Source: Methylophilus medardensis (GTDB lineage: Bacteria; Pseudomonadota; Gammaproteobacteria; Burkholderiales; Methylophilaceae). From it: a stretch of 64,000 nt of DNA. Below the pieces are notes generated by a model. The model was not told the DNA's origin. It ran no database searches and worked only from the letters and a program-made list of their open reading frames with translations. The stretch lies in NCBI RefSeq assembly GCF_006363915.1, contig NZ_CP040946.1; one strand, 5' to 3'. A program made the translations under genes and the position numbers. Positions 51,274-61,132 of this stretch are shown piece by piece. Numbering within the stretch: the stretch's first letter is position 1; each line of letters starts with the position of its first letter.

Positions 51274-52785
51274 CTACCCTAAAAACAATTGATAAGCCGG
51301 ATTTTGACTTTCATCCCAGTAGGGATAGCCCAGCTGCTGCAGAAACCGCGCAAACGCAGCCTTATCTTCTGGCGGCACTTGCATGCCCACTAGCACACGC
51401 CCAAAATCGGCGCCATGGTTACGATAATGAAACAGACTGATGTTCCAATTGTGACCCATAGACTCGAGAAAGTTCATTAACGCGCCCGGCTTCTCCGGAA
51501 ACTCAAAGCGATACACCACCTCATTTTGCGCCAATGGCGCATGGCCGCCGACCAGATGACGCAAATGTAATTTAGCCATTTCATTATCGCTCAGATTTAA
51601 TGTTGGCAACCCTGCTGCTGCCAGCGTGCCTGCAATCTCAGCGGCTTCTGCCGGGTTTTGCACAGCAAGGCCAACAAAAATATGCGCCTGCTTCACCTCT
51701 GCATAACGATAATTAAACTCAGTGATGTTGCGACTGCCCAACTGGCGACAAAACGCTTTGAAAGCGCCGGGCGTTTCAGGAATCGTCACGGCAAATACAG
51801 CCTCACGGTGCTCGCCTAATTCTGCACGTTCAGCAATAAACCTTAAGCGGTCAAAATTCATATTAGCGCCTGAGGCAATCGCAATCAGGGTTTTGCCTTG
51901 CACCGGGTGCGTTTCACTGTAGACCTTTAAACCTGCCAATGCCAACGCGCCGGCAGGTTCTAGAATGCTGCGCGTATCCTCGAAGCCATCTTTGATGGCT
52001 GCACATATCTCATCGTTGTCGACCACAATCATTTCATCGACAAATTGCTGCGCCAGCGCAAAAGTATGTTCGCCGACCTGCTTCACCGCGGCCCCATCTG
52101 CGAACAATCCAACCTGCTCAAGCAAAACTCGATGGCCTTGCTTAAGGGATTCAGTCATGGCCTCTGCATCTTGGGCTTCAACGCCAATCACCTTGATCTC
52201 CGGACGGACCGCTTTGATGTATGCCGCAATCCCTGCCAACAAGCCACCACCACCAACACAGCAAAAAATCGCCTCGATCGGTTCAGGATGGTCTTGCAGG
52301 ATTTCTAAGGCAATGGTGCCCTGACCAGCAATCACATCGGGATCATCATAAGGGTGTACAAAGGTCAGACCCTCGGTTTTTTCGATGGTTAGCGCATGCG
52401 CATAAGCATCTGAATAGCTGTCGCCAAACAACACGACCTCTGCACCGCGGGTACGCACCGCATTCACCTTGATCGCCGGGGTGGTCGTCGGCATGACGAT
52501 CACGGCACGGCAACCTAATTTTTGAGCACTGAGTGCAACGCCTTGGGCATGGTTACCAGCGCTCGCGCAAATTACCCCCCGCGCCAGCGCATCCGGCGCT
52601 AAATTTGCCATTTTGTTGTAGGCGCCACGCAACTTAAATGAAAATACTGGCTGCATGTCCTCACGCTTTAATAACACGTGGTTTTTGATACGCGCGGATA
52701 GGTTGGGCAGCGCGTCCAGCGGCGTGTGTCGGGCGACGGCATACACTTGAGAATGTTCGATTTTTTCGCGGTAATTGATGGTCAT
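51274..52785 (-). CDS. ilvA: threonine ammonia-lyase, biosynthetic IlvA
   Basis: PLP enzyme that deaminates threonine to 2-oxobutyrate, the first committed step to isoleucine. Lys51 in FSFKLRGAY holds PLP, and CCVGGGGLLAG binds its phosphate. After the catalytic domain (about 1-320) come two ACT-like regulatory domains, so this is the isoleucine-inhibited long form (503 residues), not catabolic TdcB. It is transcribed away from rpiA. No isoleucine leader peptide or attenuator is visible in the short gap. Confidence 0.96.
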   Translation of the reverse strand: MTINYREKIEHSQVYAVARHTPLDALPNLSARIKNHVLLKREDMQPVFSFKLRGAYNKMANLAPDALARGVICASAGNHAQGVALSAQKLGCRAVIVMPTTTPAIKVNAVRTRGAEVVLFGDSYSDAYAHALTIEKTEGLTFVHPYDDPDVIAGQGTIALEILQDHPEPIEAIFCCVGGGGLLAGIAAYIKAVRPEIKVIGVEAQDAEAMTESLKQGHRVLLEQVGLFADGAAVKQVGEHTFALAQQFVDEMIVVDNDEICAAIKDGFEDTRSILEPAGALALAGLKVYSETHPVQGKTLIAIASGANMNFDRLRFIAERAELGEHREAVFAVTIPETPGAFKAFCRQLGSRNITEFNYRYAEVKQAHIFVGLAVQNPAEAAEIAGTLAAAGLPTLNLSDNEMAKLHLRHLVGGHAPLAQNEVVYRFEFPEKPGALMNFLESMGHNWNISLFHYRNHGADFGRVLVGMQVPPEDKAAFARFLQQLGYPYWDESQNPAYQLFLG

Positions 52786-52874
52786 GAAGGGCGTTAAGAT
52801 TTTAAAACCGCAGGGTTGCAGTGTATGATAGAGAATTGTTTGTATTATAAAGAATTAATCAAGGATTGAAGCAC

Positions 52875-53543
52875 ATGGCAATGGATAAAGCACAACAAGA
52901 TGCACTGAAACTCGAAGTCGCAAAAGCCGCAGTCACTTATGTAAAAGATGGCATTATTGGCGTTGGCACTGGCTCGACCGCTAACTTTTTTATTGACGAA
53001 CTTGCCAAAGTTAAACACAAAATTACGGGCGCTGTCGCCAGCTCAGAAGCCACTGCGCAACGTTTGCGCAACCATGGCATCGAAGTGTTTGATTTAAACA
53101 GCGTAGATAGCCTAGATATTTATGTAGACGGCGCTGATGAGATCACCGAACACATGCATATGCTTAAAGGCGGCGGCGGCGCGTTGACCCGTGAAAAAAT
53201 CGTGGCGGCCGTGGCTAAATCATTTATCTGCATCTGTGACGAAAGCAAATTTGTGCCCGTATTAGGCAAGTTTCCATTGCCGGTAGAAGTGTTACCCATG
53301 GCACGCAGCCACGTTGCGCGTGAACTGATGAAGTTAGGCGGTCAACCACAGTTACGCGACTTCACCACCGACAATGGCAATTTGATTCTGGACGTACACG
53401 GTTTGACCATCAGTGACCCCATCGCACTTGAAACCAAAATCAACCAAATCGTTGGCGTAGTCACCAATGGTCTGTTTGCAGTGCGCCCGGCGAACGTCTT
53501 GTTGTTGGCGACACCCAACGGCGTCAAAACATTGACGAAGTAA
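52875..53543 (+). CDS. rpiA: ribose-5-phosphate isomerase A
   Basis: Interconverts ribose 5-phosphate and ribulose 5-phosphate in the pentose phosphate or RuMP cycle. The 222-residue protein has GVGTGSTANFF, ASSEAT, the YVDGADEI active-site loop and LKGGGGALTREK. A TTG in frame three codons earlier is less likely; AAGGA lies 9 bases before the ATG at 52875. It links functionally to gnd elsewhere in the window. Confidence 0.96.
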   Translation: MAMDKAQQDALKLEVAKAAVTYVKDGIIGVGTGSTANFFIDELAKVKHKITGAVASSEATAQRLRNHGIEVFDLNSVDSLDIYVDGADEITEHMHMLKGGGGALTREKIVAAVAKSFICICDESKFVPVLGKFPLPVEVLPMARSHVARELMKLGGQPQLRDFTTDNGNLILDVHGLTISDPIALETKINQIVGVVTNGLFAVRPANVLLLATPNGVKTLTK

Positions 53544-53615
53544 TTGCCAAATCATCATGAACTTGTCATATTGCGCTGGTAACCTGCACCGGCACAATTA
53601 TTAGGAAAATTCGTC

Positions 53616-54320
53616 ATGCAATTTGAACATACCTCTAAACAATACGATGTTGAACTGGAATCGGTACGCGCCAAGGTTCTGGAAATGGGGGGGCTGGTTG
53701 AGCAGCAGATTGTCAATGCGCTAGAGGCACTGACCAGCGCTGACGTCAACTTGGCAAAAGATGTCATGGAGCGTGACACCCGCGTGAATGCGCTGGAAGT
53801 GCAAGTCGATGAGGATTGCAGCCATATTATTGCCCGTCGGCAACCTGCGGCGCGCGATTTACGCATGATCATGATGATGGTCAAAACCATCACCGACCTA
53901 GAGCGGATTGGCGATGAGGCGACTAAAATTGCCCGCACTGCGCAGCGTATCTATGAACAAGACCGCATGTACAAACCGCGTTTTAATGAGATCAAAAGCA
54001 TGGTGGCGATTGTGCGTGAAATGCTACGCACTTCACTCGATTCGTTTGCACGCCTCGATGTCAGTCAAACGGTCGAAGTCGCTAAACAAGACGAGCAAGT
54101 GGATGAGCAATTCCGCGCAGCCATGCGTCAGCTGATTACCTTTATGCTAGAAGACCCACGCACCATCTCCATGTCATTAGAGGTGCTGTTTGTGGCCAAG
54201 GCGGTGGAACGCATTGGTGACCACGCCAAAAATATTTCTGAGTATGTCGTCTACATGGTCAAAGGCAAAGATGTGCGCCACACCAGCCTCGAAGACATCG
54301 AGCGTGAAACGCAATCTTAA
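53616..54320 (+). CDS. phoU: phosphate-system regulator PhoU
   Basis: Helical protein of 234 residues with two tandem PhoU repeats (EMGGLVEQQIVNALEAL, ERIGDEATKIA, and ERIGDHAKNISEYVVY). It restrains the PhoR/Pst phosphate signal. No pst, phoB or phoR gene is next to it here, so in this genome it is detached from the usual pst operon, at least on this side. AGGAAAA precedes the ATG. It ends at a two-way terminator. Confidence 0.95.
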   Translation: MQFEHTSKQYDVELESVRAKVLEMGGLVEQQIVNALEALTSADVNLAKDVMERDTRVNALEVQVDEDCSHIIARRQPAARDLRMIMMMVKTITDLERIGDEATKIARTAQRIYEQDRMYKPRFNEIKSMVAIVREMLRTSLDSFARLDVSQTVEVAKQDEQVDEQFRAAMRQLITFMLEDPRTISMSLEVLFVAKAVERIGDHAKNISEYVVYMVKGKDVRHTSLEDIERETQS

Positions 54321-54335
54321 ACTGCAGCAGCAAAT

Positions 54336-54364
54336 AAAAAAGCACTCTCAGGAGTGCTTTTTTA
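54336..54364. terminator. bidirectional terminator between phoU and yggX
   Basis: GCACTC (54342-54347) and GAGTGC (54352-54357) pair around TCAG, flanked by A-rich sequence on the left and T6 on the right. It serves both convergent genes. Confidence 0.9.
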
Positions 54365-54391
54365 ATCGCGAAATACAAACGCTACAACAGC

Positions 54392-54664
54392 TTACGCACT
54401 CGGCGGCACGTAACCACTGGCCACATCTGCACCATCGCCAAAAAAGTATTTTTCAGTTTGTTCAGACAAATATTTTCTCGCGCTTGGGTCTGCCAGACTC
54501 AGGCGGTTTTCGTTTACCAGCATGGTTTGCTGCTTTAACCAGCCCGCCCAGGCCTCTTTAGACACTTGCATAAAAATTTTTTTGCCCAACTCACCGGGAT
54601 AAGGCGGAAAATCCATGCCCTCGAGTTCTTTGCCCAGTTTCACACATTGCACCATTCTTGCCAT
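54392..54664 (-). CDS. yggX: Fe(II)-trafficking protein YggX
   Basis: Small protein of 90 residues that protects iron-sulfur proteins from oxidative damage. The family pattern is complete: MVQCVKLGKELEG with the conserved Cys, PPYPGELGKKIF, WKQQTMLVNE-type segment and ARKYLSEQTEKYFFG. It stands alone on the minus strand, divergent from dgkA. Confidence 0.95.
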   Translation of the reverse strand: MARMVQCVKLGKELEGMDFPPYPGELGKKIFMQVSKEAWAGWLKQQTMLVNENRLSLADPSARKYLSEQTEKYFFGDGADVASGYVPPSA

Positions 54665-54741
54665 GTTCGATCCTCACTATACTGCTAAAAACGTTATGAT
54701 AGCGCATGTTAAAATTTGATGTCGCTTTTTAGAGATAATCC

Positions 54742-55137
54742 ATGCAAAACAATCCCTCCTCCGGCCACGAAGAAAGCCCCTTTAAAGGCAAAACTGGCCT
54801 CCGTCGTCTCGTCAATGCGTTTGGTTATTCGATGGATGGCTTTAAAGCCGCCTATCAACATGAAGATGCCTTTCGCCAAGAAGTGTGGCTATCCTTAGTG
54901 TTGATTCCATTGGCGTTTTATCTCGAAGCCGAGGCCTTGAATCGCATTCTGATGGTAGGCAGCGTGCTACTGGTGATGATTGTAGAGTTGCTGAATTCTG
55001 CCGTAGAGGCGGTGGTTGACCGCGTTTCGATCGAACGCCATGCACTGGCCAAACGCGCCAAAGATATTGGCAGCGCCGCCGTATTGCTGGCGCTCGTTAA
55101 TCTGGCTGTCGTATGGTCATTAATCGTTTTTAATTAG
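54742..55137 (+). CDS. dgkA: diacylglycerol kinase DgkA
   Basis: Small inner-membrane kinase that recycles diacylglycerol to phosphatidic acid. The 131-residue protein has three transmembrane helices and the signature ELLNSAVEAVVDR (near 85-97). Diacylglycerol is a by-product of phosphoethanolamine transfer by enzymes such as EptA, so the two may be linked in function although 27 kb apart. The gene stands alone. Confidence 0.95.
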   Translation: MQNNPSSGHEESPFKGKTGLRRLVNAFGYSMDGFKAAYQHEDAFRQEVWLSLVLIPLAFYLEAEALNRILMVGSVLLVMIVELLNSAVEAVVDRVSIERHALAKRAKDIGSAAVLLALVNLAVVWSLIVFN

Positions 55138-55243
55138 CGGCTTTAAACGCACAGCAGCTTGGCAAATACGCTGGCTGTGCACAGTCTTTTGCATCCCCTA
55201 CTGTCAAGCGTCAAGCGCATGGTTTTAATCAGCATGGCTCTAA

Positions 55244-58200
55244 TTAGCCTATGGCGGATTGAATGCAGGCTTCAAACGTATCAATGGTCACGGGTTTGCT
55301 AAAAAGGTAGCCTTGATACAGGTCACATTCATGCTGCTTTAAAAACAGGTGTTGAAATTCAGTTTCAACGCCCTCGGCAATGACCTCCATGCCCAGATTG
55401 TTGGCCATGCCGATGATGGTCTGCACAATAATCGCATCCGTCGGCTTAACGCCCAGATTACGCACAAATGACTGATCAATTTTCAGTTGATCGAGGGGCA
55501 ACTGCGTCAAATAGGCCAAAGAGGACTGCCCTGTGCCGAAATCGTCCATCGCAAAGCGTACCCCTATTTTTTTCAGCGCATGCATTTTCGAAACGGTATC
55601 TTCAATATCGTCTAGTACCAGACTTTCAGTCAGTTCAAACTTGAGCCTTTCAGGCGCGATCATGAATTTTGCTATCGTTTTGCTCACTTGTTCAACAAAG
55701 TTTGCCTGATAAAACTGTCGGGCGCTCACATTGATGGCCAGTTGCAAATGACGGGTGCGTGCACTTTTCGCCCACAGATGCAGTTGCACACAAGCACTTT
55801 CGAGTACCCATTGACCAATCGGTAAAATTAAGCCCGTTGCTTCGGCTAACGGGATAAAAGCCAGCGGCGAAACGACCCCGTGCGACGGATGCACCCAGCG
55901 AATGAGTGCTTCTGCGCCAATCACTTGCGTTGCATTGTTGACCTGCATTTGGTAATAGAGCTCAAATTGATCTTGCGCCAACGCATAGTGCAAATCATGC
56001 TCTAAAGCATTGCGAGCATCCAACTCCACTTGCATGGCCATGTCATAAAAGCGGTGCGTATTGCGCCCGGCACTTTTTGCGGCATACATGGCGCTATCTG
56101 CTCTGGCCAGCAATTCATCCACGGTATGTTCCTCCCCACAAAATAGGCTAATGCCGATGCTCGCGGAGGTGGAATAGCCATACCCCTCTAACAAATAGGG
56201 CTGACTCATAACCGCTAGTATTTTTTCAGCGACTGTTTTTGCTAAAGCGGCAGACTGGTGCGGGTCTTGGTCAAGATTTTCCAAGATCAAAATAAATTCA
56301 TCCCCGCCTAAGCGGCCCACCGTATCACCATCCCGCAGGCAGTCTTGCAGCCGACGGGCGACTTGTATCAATAGCAGATCGCCAATGTTGTGGCCTTTTG
56401 TATCGTTGAGCAACTTGAAATGATCAATGTCCATAAATAGCACCGCGCCATAAATCACACATCGCGCTTGCAAGGCAATGCAGTGCTGTAGCCGCTCATA
56501 CAGTAGCCGGCGATTGGGCAGGTTAGTTAAGGGGTCATAATAGGCTAGGGCATGTATTTCTGCCTCGTTCTGCTTGATTAAAGATAGATCAGAATGTGTA
56601 CTGACATAGTTGATAATTTCGCCAATTGCATTGCTGACGGCGCTGATTGTCAGCCAAACCAAATGCTCTTCACCATTTTGGCGCCGGTTCCATATTTCGC
56701 CGTGCCAGAAACCCTCCCCATACAAAGACTCGCGGATGGCTTGATAAAAACTGGCATCATGCCTGCTAGACTTAAGCACACTGGTTTTGCGTCCGACGAT
56801 ATCCTCTGCTTGATAGCCCGTTTGTTGCATAAAGGCTTTGTTGACCCGCAGGACGATATGGTCAGCATCGGCTACAATGATGCCCTCCTGCACTTCAAAT
56901 GCGGTGGCCGCGATTAACAGCTCTTTTTCAATCGCTTTTGCATGCGTGATATCGCGAAAATACCACACCCGGCCATAGTACTTCCCAGCCATGCTTTTGA
57001 TGGGCGCGGAATAGCGATCAATGATGCGACCGTCCTTCAATAAAAGCTCGGTACGGCTATTCTCATCACGATGCGAGAATAAATAGTCAATACGTTTAAA
57101 AAATGCATCTAAATCAATCACCTGTGAAAATATCACCCGCATCAGCGGCGCATCTAAAGCATGCTCGGTGATATTCGCCTTGAGTTGCCAAAGATCCGCA
57201 AAACGTCGGTTATAGGCAATCACTTTATGGTATTGGTCGATCACCAAAATACCATCCAGTGAGGTTTCTTGCTGGGTTTGCAAAATAGTATTTTTAAACT
57301 CAATATCCTGACTATTTTTCACCCTTTCGTTCTCGAGTAAGAAATTATCCATGGCAAAACTAATATCCCCAGCCATTTCAGAGAGCAGGCCGCGCGCATC
57401 CAAATCAAAGGCATCCAGTTCTTTGGCATACAGCACAAAGACACCGATGGCTTTGCGCTGTTGATAAAAAGGGAGAGATGCAAGGGATTTCCAACCGATC
57501 TGCGCACCCAGTGCCGCCCAGTGCATGGTATTCGGGTCACGTATAAAATCCTGACACCAATACGGTTGATGTTCTCTTAGCGCGATACTGGAGGGACCAT
57601 GACAAGCCGGGCTATCGACATCAATTGAAATTTTAAGGCCTTGCACCAATGCGCAATCCTTACCTTCACAGGCGATCAGCCGGATATCGCCAGATGCATG
57701 ATCGAGTAACCCTACCCAAGCCGTCATCATCCCGCCGCTCGATACGGCGATGTTGCAGATTTCATTGAACAGTGCCTGCTCGGTTGCTGAATGGATGATG
57801 GCTTTATTGCAGCGACTCAGCGCGGCATACAGTTGTGTCAGTCTCTGGGCTCTAAATTCAGCCGCTTTGCGCTCGGTGATATCACGAATATTGCATTGAA
57901 TTACGGTAAGCCCCTCACAGTCATAGGCATTACTGACGAACTCTACCTGAATATGCACCCCTGACTTGGTAATGAGCGGCAAGTCTTCGTAGCGCACAAA
58001 GCCTCGCGTTTGCAACTCGGCAAACATCTCTTTGCTCTCTTGGATATCTGAGAATGGGCCTACCTGCCAAAGTTTTTTACCTAAAAATTCGGCATGCGTA
58101 TAGCCAAGCAGTTTGATTAGAAAAGGGTTTACATCTTCAATCTGTGCCGTCGCAGCATTCAACAGCAATATGCCATCTTGCGCAGTTTCAAACAGTCGCC

Positions 58201-58264
58201 TGTAACGGCTTTCTGACACACGAAGCGCATCTTGTTGCGCCGCTTGGCTGCATTCGGGAGACAT
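55244..58264 (-). CDS. PAS/GAF/GGDEF/EAL cyclic-di-GMP protein
   Basis: Soluble 1006-residue signalling protein with no transmembrane helix. The order is PAS (about 17-135), GAF (about 150-310), PAS (about 325-440), PAS (about 445-560), GGDEF (about 575-735) and EAL (about 750-1000). The GGDEF motif is intact (RLGGDEFI), as are key EAL motifs (EALIRW, DDFGTGQSSL), so both making and breaking c-di-GMP are possible. A stop lies eight codons upstream in frame, so the ATG at 58264 is the start. The leader can form a 10-bp stem that ends 1 base before the ATG. Confidence 0.93.
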   Translation of the reverse strand: MSPECSQAAQQDALRVSESRYRRLFETAQDGILLLNAATAQIEDVNPFLIKLLGYTHAEFLGKKLWQVGPFSDIQESKEMFAELQTRGFVRYEDLPLITKSGVHIQVEFVSNAYDCEGLTVIQCNIRDITERKAAEFRAQRLTQLYAALSRCNKAIIHSATEQALFNEICNIAVSSGGMMTAWVGLLDHASGDIRLIACEGKDCALVQGLKISIDVDSPACHGPSSIALREHQPYWCQDFIRDPNTMHWAALGAQIGWKSLASLPFYQQRKAIGVFVLYAKELDAFDLDARGLLSEMAGDISFAMDNFLLENERVKNSQDIEFKNTILQTQQETSLDGILVIDQYHKVIAYNRRFADLWQLKANITEHALDAPLMRVIFSQVIDLDAFFKRIDYLFSHRDENSRTELLLKDGRIIDRYSAPIKSMAGKYYGRVWYFRDITHAKAIEKELLIAATAFEVQEGIIVADADHIVLRVNKAFMQQTGYQAEDIVGRKTSVLKSSRHDASFYQAIRESLYGEGFWHGEIWNRRQNGEEHLVWLTISAVSNAIGEIINYVSTHSDLSLIKQNEAEIHALAYYDPLTNLPNRRLLYERLQHCIALQARCVIYGAVLFMDIDHFKLLNDTKGHNIGDLLLIQVARRLQDCLRDGDTVGRLGGDEFILILENLDQDPHQSAALAKTVAEKILAVMSQPYLLEGYGYSTSASIGISLFCGEEHTVDELLARADSAMYAAKSAGRNTHRFYDMAMQVELDARNALEHDLHYALAQDQFELYYQMQVNNATQVIGAEALIRWVHPSHGVVSPLAFIPLAEATGLILPIGQWVLESACVQLHLWAKSARTRHLQLAINVSARQFYQANFVEQVSKTIAKFMIAPERLKFELTESLVLDDIEDTVSKMHALKKIGVRFAMDDFGTGQSSLAYLTQLPLDQLKIDQSFVRNLGVKPTDAIIVQTIIGMANNLGMEVIAEGVETEFQHLFLKQHECDLYQGYLFSKPVTIDTFEACIQSAIG

Positions 58265-58265
58265 C

Positions 58266-58351
58266 TCAGCCGCCGCCCGTCGAGCGCGTCATCGGCGCAT
58301 CAGCACGCGGATGCATCATGGCGAAAAAGTAATCCACGCGACGGCGGCTGA
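58266..58351 (-). promoter_or_regulatory. leader inverted repeat and short upstream ORF of the GGDEF/EAL gene
   Basis: TCAGCCGCCG (58266-58275) and CGGCGGCTGA (58342-58351) are perfect 10-bp arms; in the mRNA the 3' arm ends one base before the ATG and would hide the initiation region. Between them a 17-codon frame starts with two ATGs and ends in TGA one base before the main ATG, so coupling is possible. No strong ribosome binding site is visible for either. Confidence 0.4.
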
Positions 58352-58689
58352 CCTAGCTACAGACTTGATCAGGCCGTTTATAAAAAATTCCATCATTGAT
58401 TTTGGTGATGCTCGCCTTTAAAAACCGCTAATCGCAGGTCGATGATTGCACAACAATGCGCTGTTGCATTGCTGGCAAAGGCTCATCAAATACATGACCT
58501 GATGAGAGTGACGCAGTAGAAATTAGCATCATCTACATGGGATGTATGTTCGGTGAGAAACTTAACGAGTTGCCGCGCGCGCAGCGATCCCCCACGCCCT
58601 CAAACAAAGCGGGGGCGGGGGAGCATCGCAGGCGTCAATATTTGAGAATCTTTATAATCAGATGATGGGGCTGAATAGGTTTATTGCGA
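58352..58689. other. intergenic region with a long GC hairpin
   Basis: No gene found. A hairpin can form between GCGATCCCCC (58584-58593) and GGGGG-AGC-ATCGC (58617-58629), with an inner G/C-rich loop. It lacks a T-run. It may end the TonB receptor transcript or be part of an unrecognised RNA. Confidence 0.35.
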
Positions 58690-60717
58690 TTAAAAATCCG
58701 CTCTAGCACCCAACAGAATTGAACGTGCGCCCGCTGGTGAAATATCTTTTAAGAAAGATGCATGCTCACGGATTTCATCATTCAAGAGGTTATTGGCTCT
58801 CGCAAACAACTCAACGTGATACTTGCCCGGTATTTTGTAGGCGAGCAAGGCACTGAGATTGGTATAACCGTCTGTTTTCAATTCATTTTCTGCCACATCG
58901 TTTTGCTTAAAGGCATGCAAGACATCCATGCGTGCGTTCCAGCTGCCCAAATGGTAATCCAGGCCCCCGCCCAAGCGCAACGGTGAGATTCGTGGCAAAT
59001 AATCGTTATTTCGCGTGTCTTTCGCATGGACATAGTCACCTCTGACTTTGAGTGCCCAAGCGTCGTTTAGCGCAAATTTCCCCTCTAGCTCTAAGCCTTT
59101 GAATAAAGCAGGGACCGCTCTAAATTCCGCTTCAGGTAAGAGATCACCATCGACCGCCACCTCGTTGCCGGTGTTGAACAAACCGATAAAGTTTTTAAAC
59201 TTGGTAGCGTATGCCCCCAAAGTCAAACTATGGCCACCAGATTTCCATTTCAATTGGGCATCGATCCCATTGGAGCGTTCTTTTTTCAGTTGCGTGCTGC
59301 CCACTTCAAACTGACCGGTCGCAATGTGCGCACCATTGGCATATAGCTCAAAGTAACTCGGCGCACGCTCGTTATGCGACAAATTAAACGTCGCATTCCA
59401 TTGGTCATTAATGGCATACAATCCGCCCAAGGCAAAGCTGTTCGGGTTAAACCGCTGACTCTGGCCAGCACCAAAATTGTCACTGTCTGCGGAGTTGACA
59501 GTGGTTTCTCCGCTGCGACCACCAAATGTCACCTTATGTTGGCCGATGGCAAGCTCTTCATACACATACAAAGACTGGTCTTGTGTCACCACGCCCGGGA
59601 CAAAGGCCTCTTCACCTAATGCTTGAAACCGCGTATTTTGAAATTGATATCCCAGCACACCATTCATGCCAGCCAGGGGAACGTGCGTCGCCTCCAAGCT
59701 GCCTTGCATACCTCGGTTTTTAAAGGTCGTGCCGACTGCACCATCTTCAAGTTCGACGTGTTGATAATCCGTGTGCGCCATACGTAATTTGATCTTTTGG
59801 ATCGGCCCATTTAGGGCGCGCAGCTCACCGGCCAATTCGAGGCGTTTATTTTGCATGTCGATGCGAACACTTTGCTCAGCGACGGTACCGTAGTTATTGT
59901 TCGAGTCGGCATAAGACAAGCCAAGGTAGCCTGTATCAAAAGTCCATGCAGCACCCAATGCACCGCCATTCGACAATGCATCACTGTTGATTAACTTCCC
60001 TTTGTTTTCGCGGGGGGTTCCGTCTGCCTGGCTTTTGCGTTTCGACACCGCATAGCCAGGAATGGTCAAGTCACTGGTTTCACTGCTATAAATATCCGCA
60101 TGCATGGCAAACTGGCCATTGCCCACATCCACCACCGCTGCCCCATTGCGCGTATTATCTGGCCCGCCAAAGCGTGCCTCGGCACGGCCCGTATAACCAT
60201 CGAGCGATTCTTTGGGAATCCGATGGTCAATGGCGTTGACCACGCCGCCCATTGCACTGCCGCCATACAACAAGGCTGCAGGTCCACGCACCACATCAAT
60301 TTGCTCAATAATGAGCGGATTAATGCCCACGGCATGATCAAAACTGAGCGAGGAGGCATCCAGCACGCCAACACCGTTTTGCATGATTTTGACCCGCTCA
60401 CCATCCAGACCACGGATAATGGGTCGCGAGGCATTTGGGCCAAACTGCGTGGCCGTGACCCCGGGAATCCCGTTCAAGGTTTCGCCCAAGGTCCCCTGAC
60501 GACGCAGACTTAACTCTCGCCCACCCATCACGGACACCGGCACCACCATATCGTCCGATGCAACGCCTAACGGGTTGCCTGTCACCGGGACTTCATCCAA
60601 ATTAACCTGCGTGCTTGGCTCGGCCGCCATCACCGGCGTGCTTAAAGTGGCTACGATCGCTATCCATAGCGGTTTTTGACGCCAACCACGTGGCGCCACA
60701 GATGTGTGCATATTCAT
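58690..60717 (-). CDS. ZnuD-like TonB-dependent receptor
   Basis: Outer-membrane receptor of 675 residues. Signal peptide (1-31), plug with GETLNGIPGVTATQFGPNASRPIIRGLDGERVKIMQNG, and a barrel ending in Phe (GARADF). The plug phrase LDGERVKIMQNG, then DASSLSFDHAV, is typical of zinc receptors such as ZnuD, so Zn(II) uptake is the best guess; copper or haem receptors share parts of it. It follows a small His/Cys exported protein by 100 bases, and a palindrome precedes that gene. Confidence 0.85.
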   Translation of the reverse strand: MNMHTSVAPRGWRQKPLWIAIVATLSTPVMAAEPSTQVNLDEVPVTGNPLGVASDDMVVPVSVMGGRELSLRRQGTLGETLNGIPGVTATQFGPNASRPIIRGLDGERVKIMQNGVGVLDASSLSFDHAVGINPLIIEQIDVVRGPAALLYGGSAMGGVVNAIDHRIPKESLDGYTGRAEARFGGPDNTRNGAAVVDVGNGQFAMHADIYSSETSDLTIPGYAVSKRKSQADGTPRENKGKLINSDALSNGGALGAAWTFDTGYLGLSYADSNNNYGTVAEQSVRIDMQNKRLELAGELRALNGPIQKIKLRMAHTDYQHVELEDGAVGTTFKNRGMQGSLEATHVPLAGMNGVLGYQFQNTRFQALGEEAFVPGVVTQDQSLYVYEELAIGQHKVTFGGRSGETTVNSADSDNFGAGQSQRFNPNSFALGGLYAINDQWNATFNLSHNERAPSYFELYANGAHIATGQFEVGSTQLKKERSNGIDAQLKWKSGGHSLTLGAYATKFKNFIGLFNTGNEVAVDGDLLPEAEFRAVPALFKGLELEGKFALNDAWALKVRGDYVHAKDTRNNDYLPRISPLRLGGGLDYHLGSWNARMDVLHAFKQNDVAENELKTDGYTNLSALLAYKIPGKYHVELFARANNLLNDEIREHASFLKDISPAGARSILLGARADF

Positions 60718-60817
60718 TTTTGATTCCAGACAAGTTCGCTCCAGCGCATATGGGCGCTGTAGACAGCATCATTAATCACCGTAGGTCGCAACGCTGCGAC
60801 TTTAGGTAGCGTAAATA

Positions 60818-61132
60818 TTAGGCTGGAGTGTTGACTGGTGGAGCGCGAGCAGAATAAACCGCGAAGCAAGGGCTCAGTACTTCGATCCCTGCGACGGTTA
60901 ATGGTGGGCTATTAACGGTCGGTGGCAATTGCCACTGTGGCGTATGCGTGAGTGCACCGGCGGCATGCGCGATGCTGATACATAAAGCACAAGGCTCATT
61001 GCCTTGTTTTTTGTCTGGCTGCGACTGCTGCGTCAGCTCTTTAATATGGCTGATTTCATGTGTAGCAATGCCCGTTTGCACCATGGCAAACAGCAGGGAC
61101 ATCACAAAATAAACATAAAACCGTTTTAACAT
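60818..61132 (-). CDS. small exported His/Cys protein (DUF2946-like)
   Basis: Protein of 104 residues with a signal peptide or anchor (about 1-22), then HEISHIKELTQQ and PCALCISIAHAAG. Such proteins with HxxxH and CxxC lie next to metal TonB receptors in many proteobacteria and are thought to bind metal; the exact function is unknown. The C-terminus reads YSARAPP, a phrase common to this family. It probably forms an operon with the ZnuD-like receptor downstream. Confidence 0.7.
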   Translation of the reverse strand: MLKRFYVYFVMSLLFAMVQTGIATHEISHIKELTQQSQPDKKQGNEPCALCISIAHAAGALTHTPQWQLPPTVNSPPLTVAGIEVLSPCFAVYSARAPPVNTPA

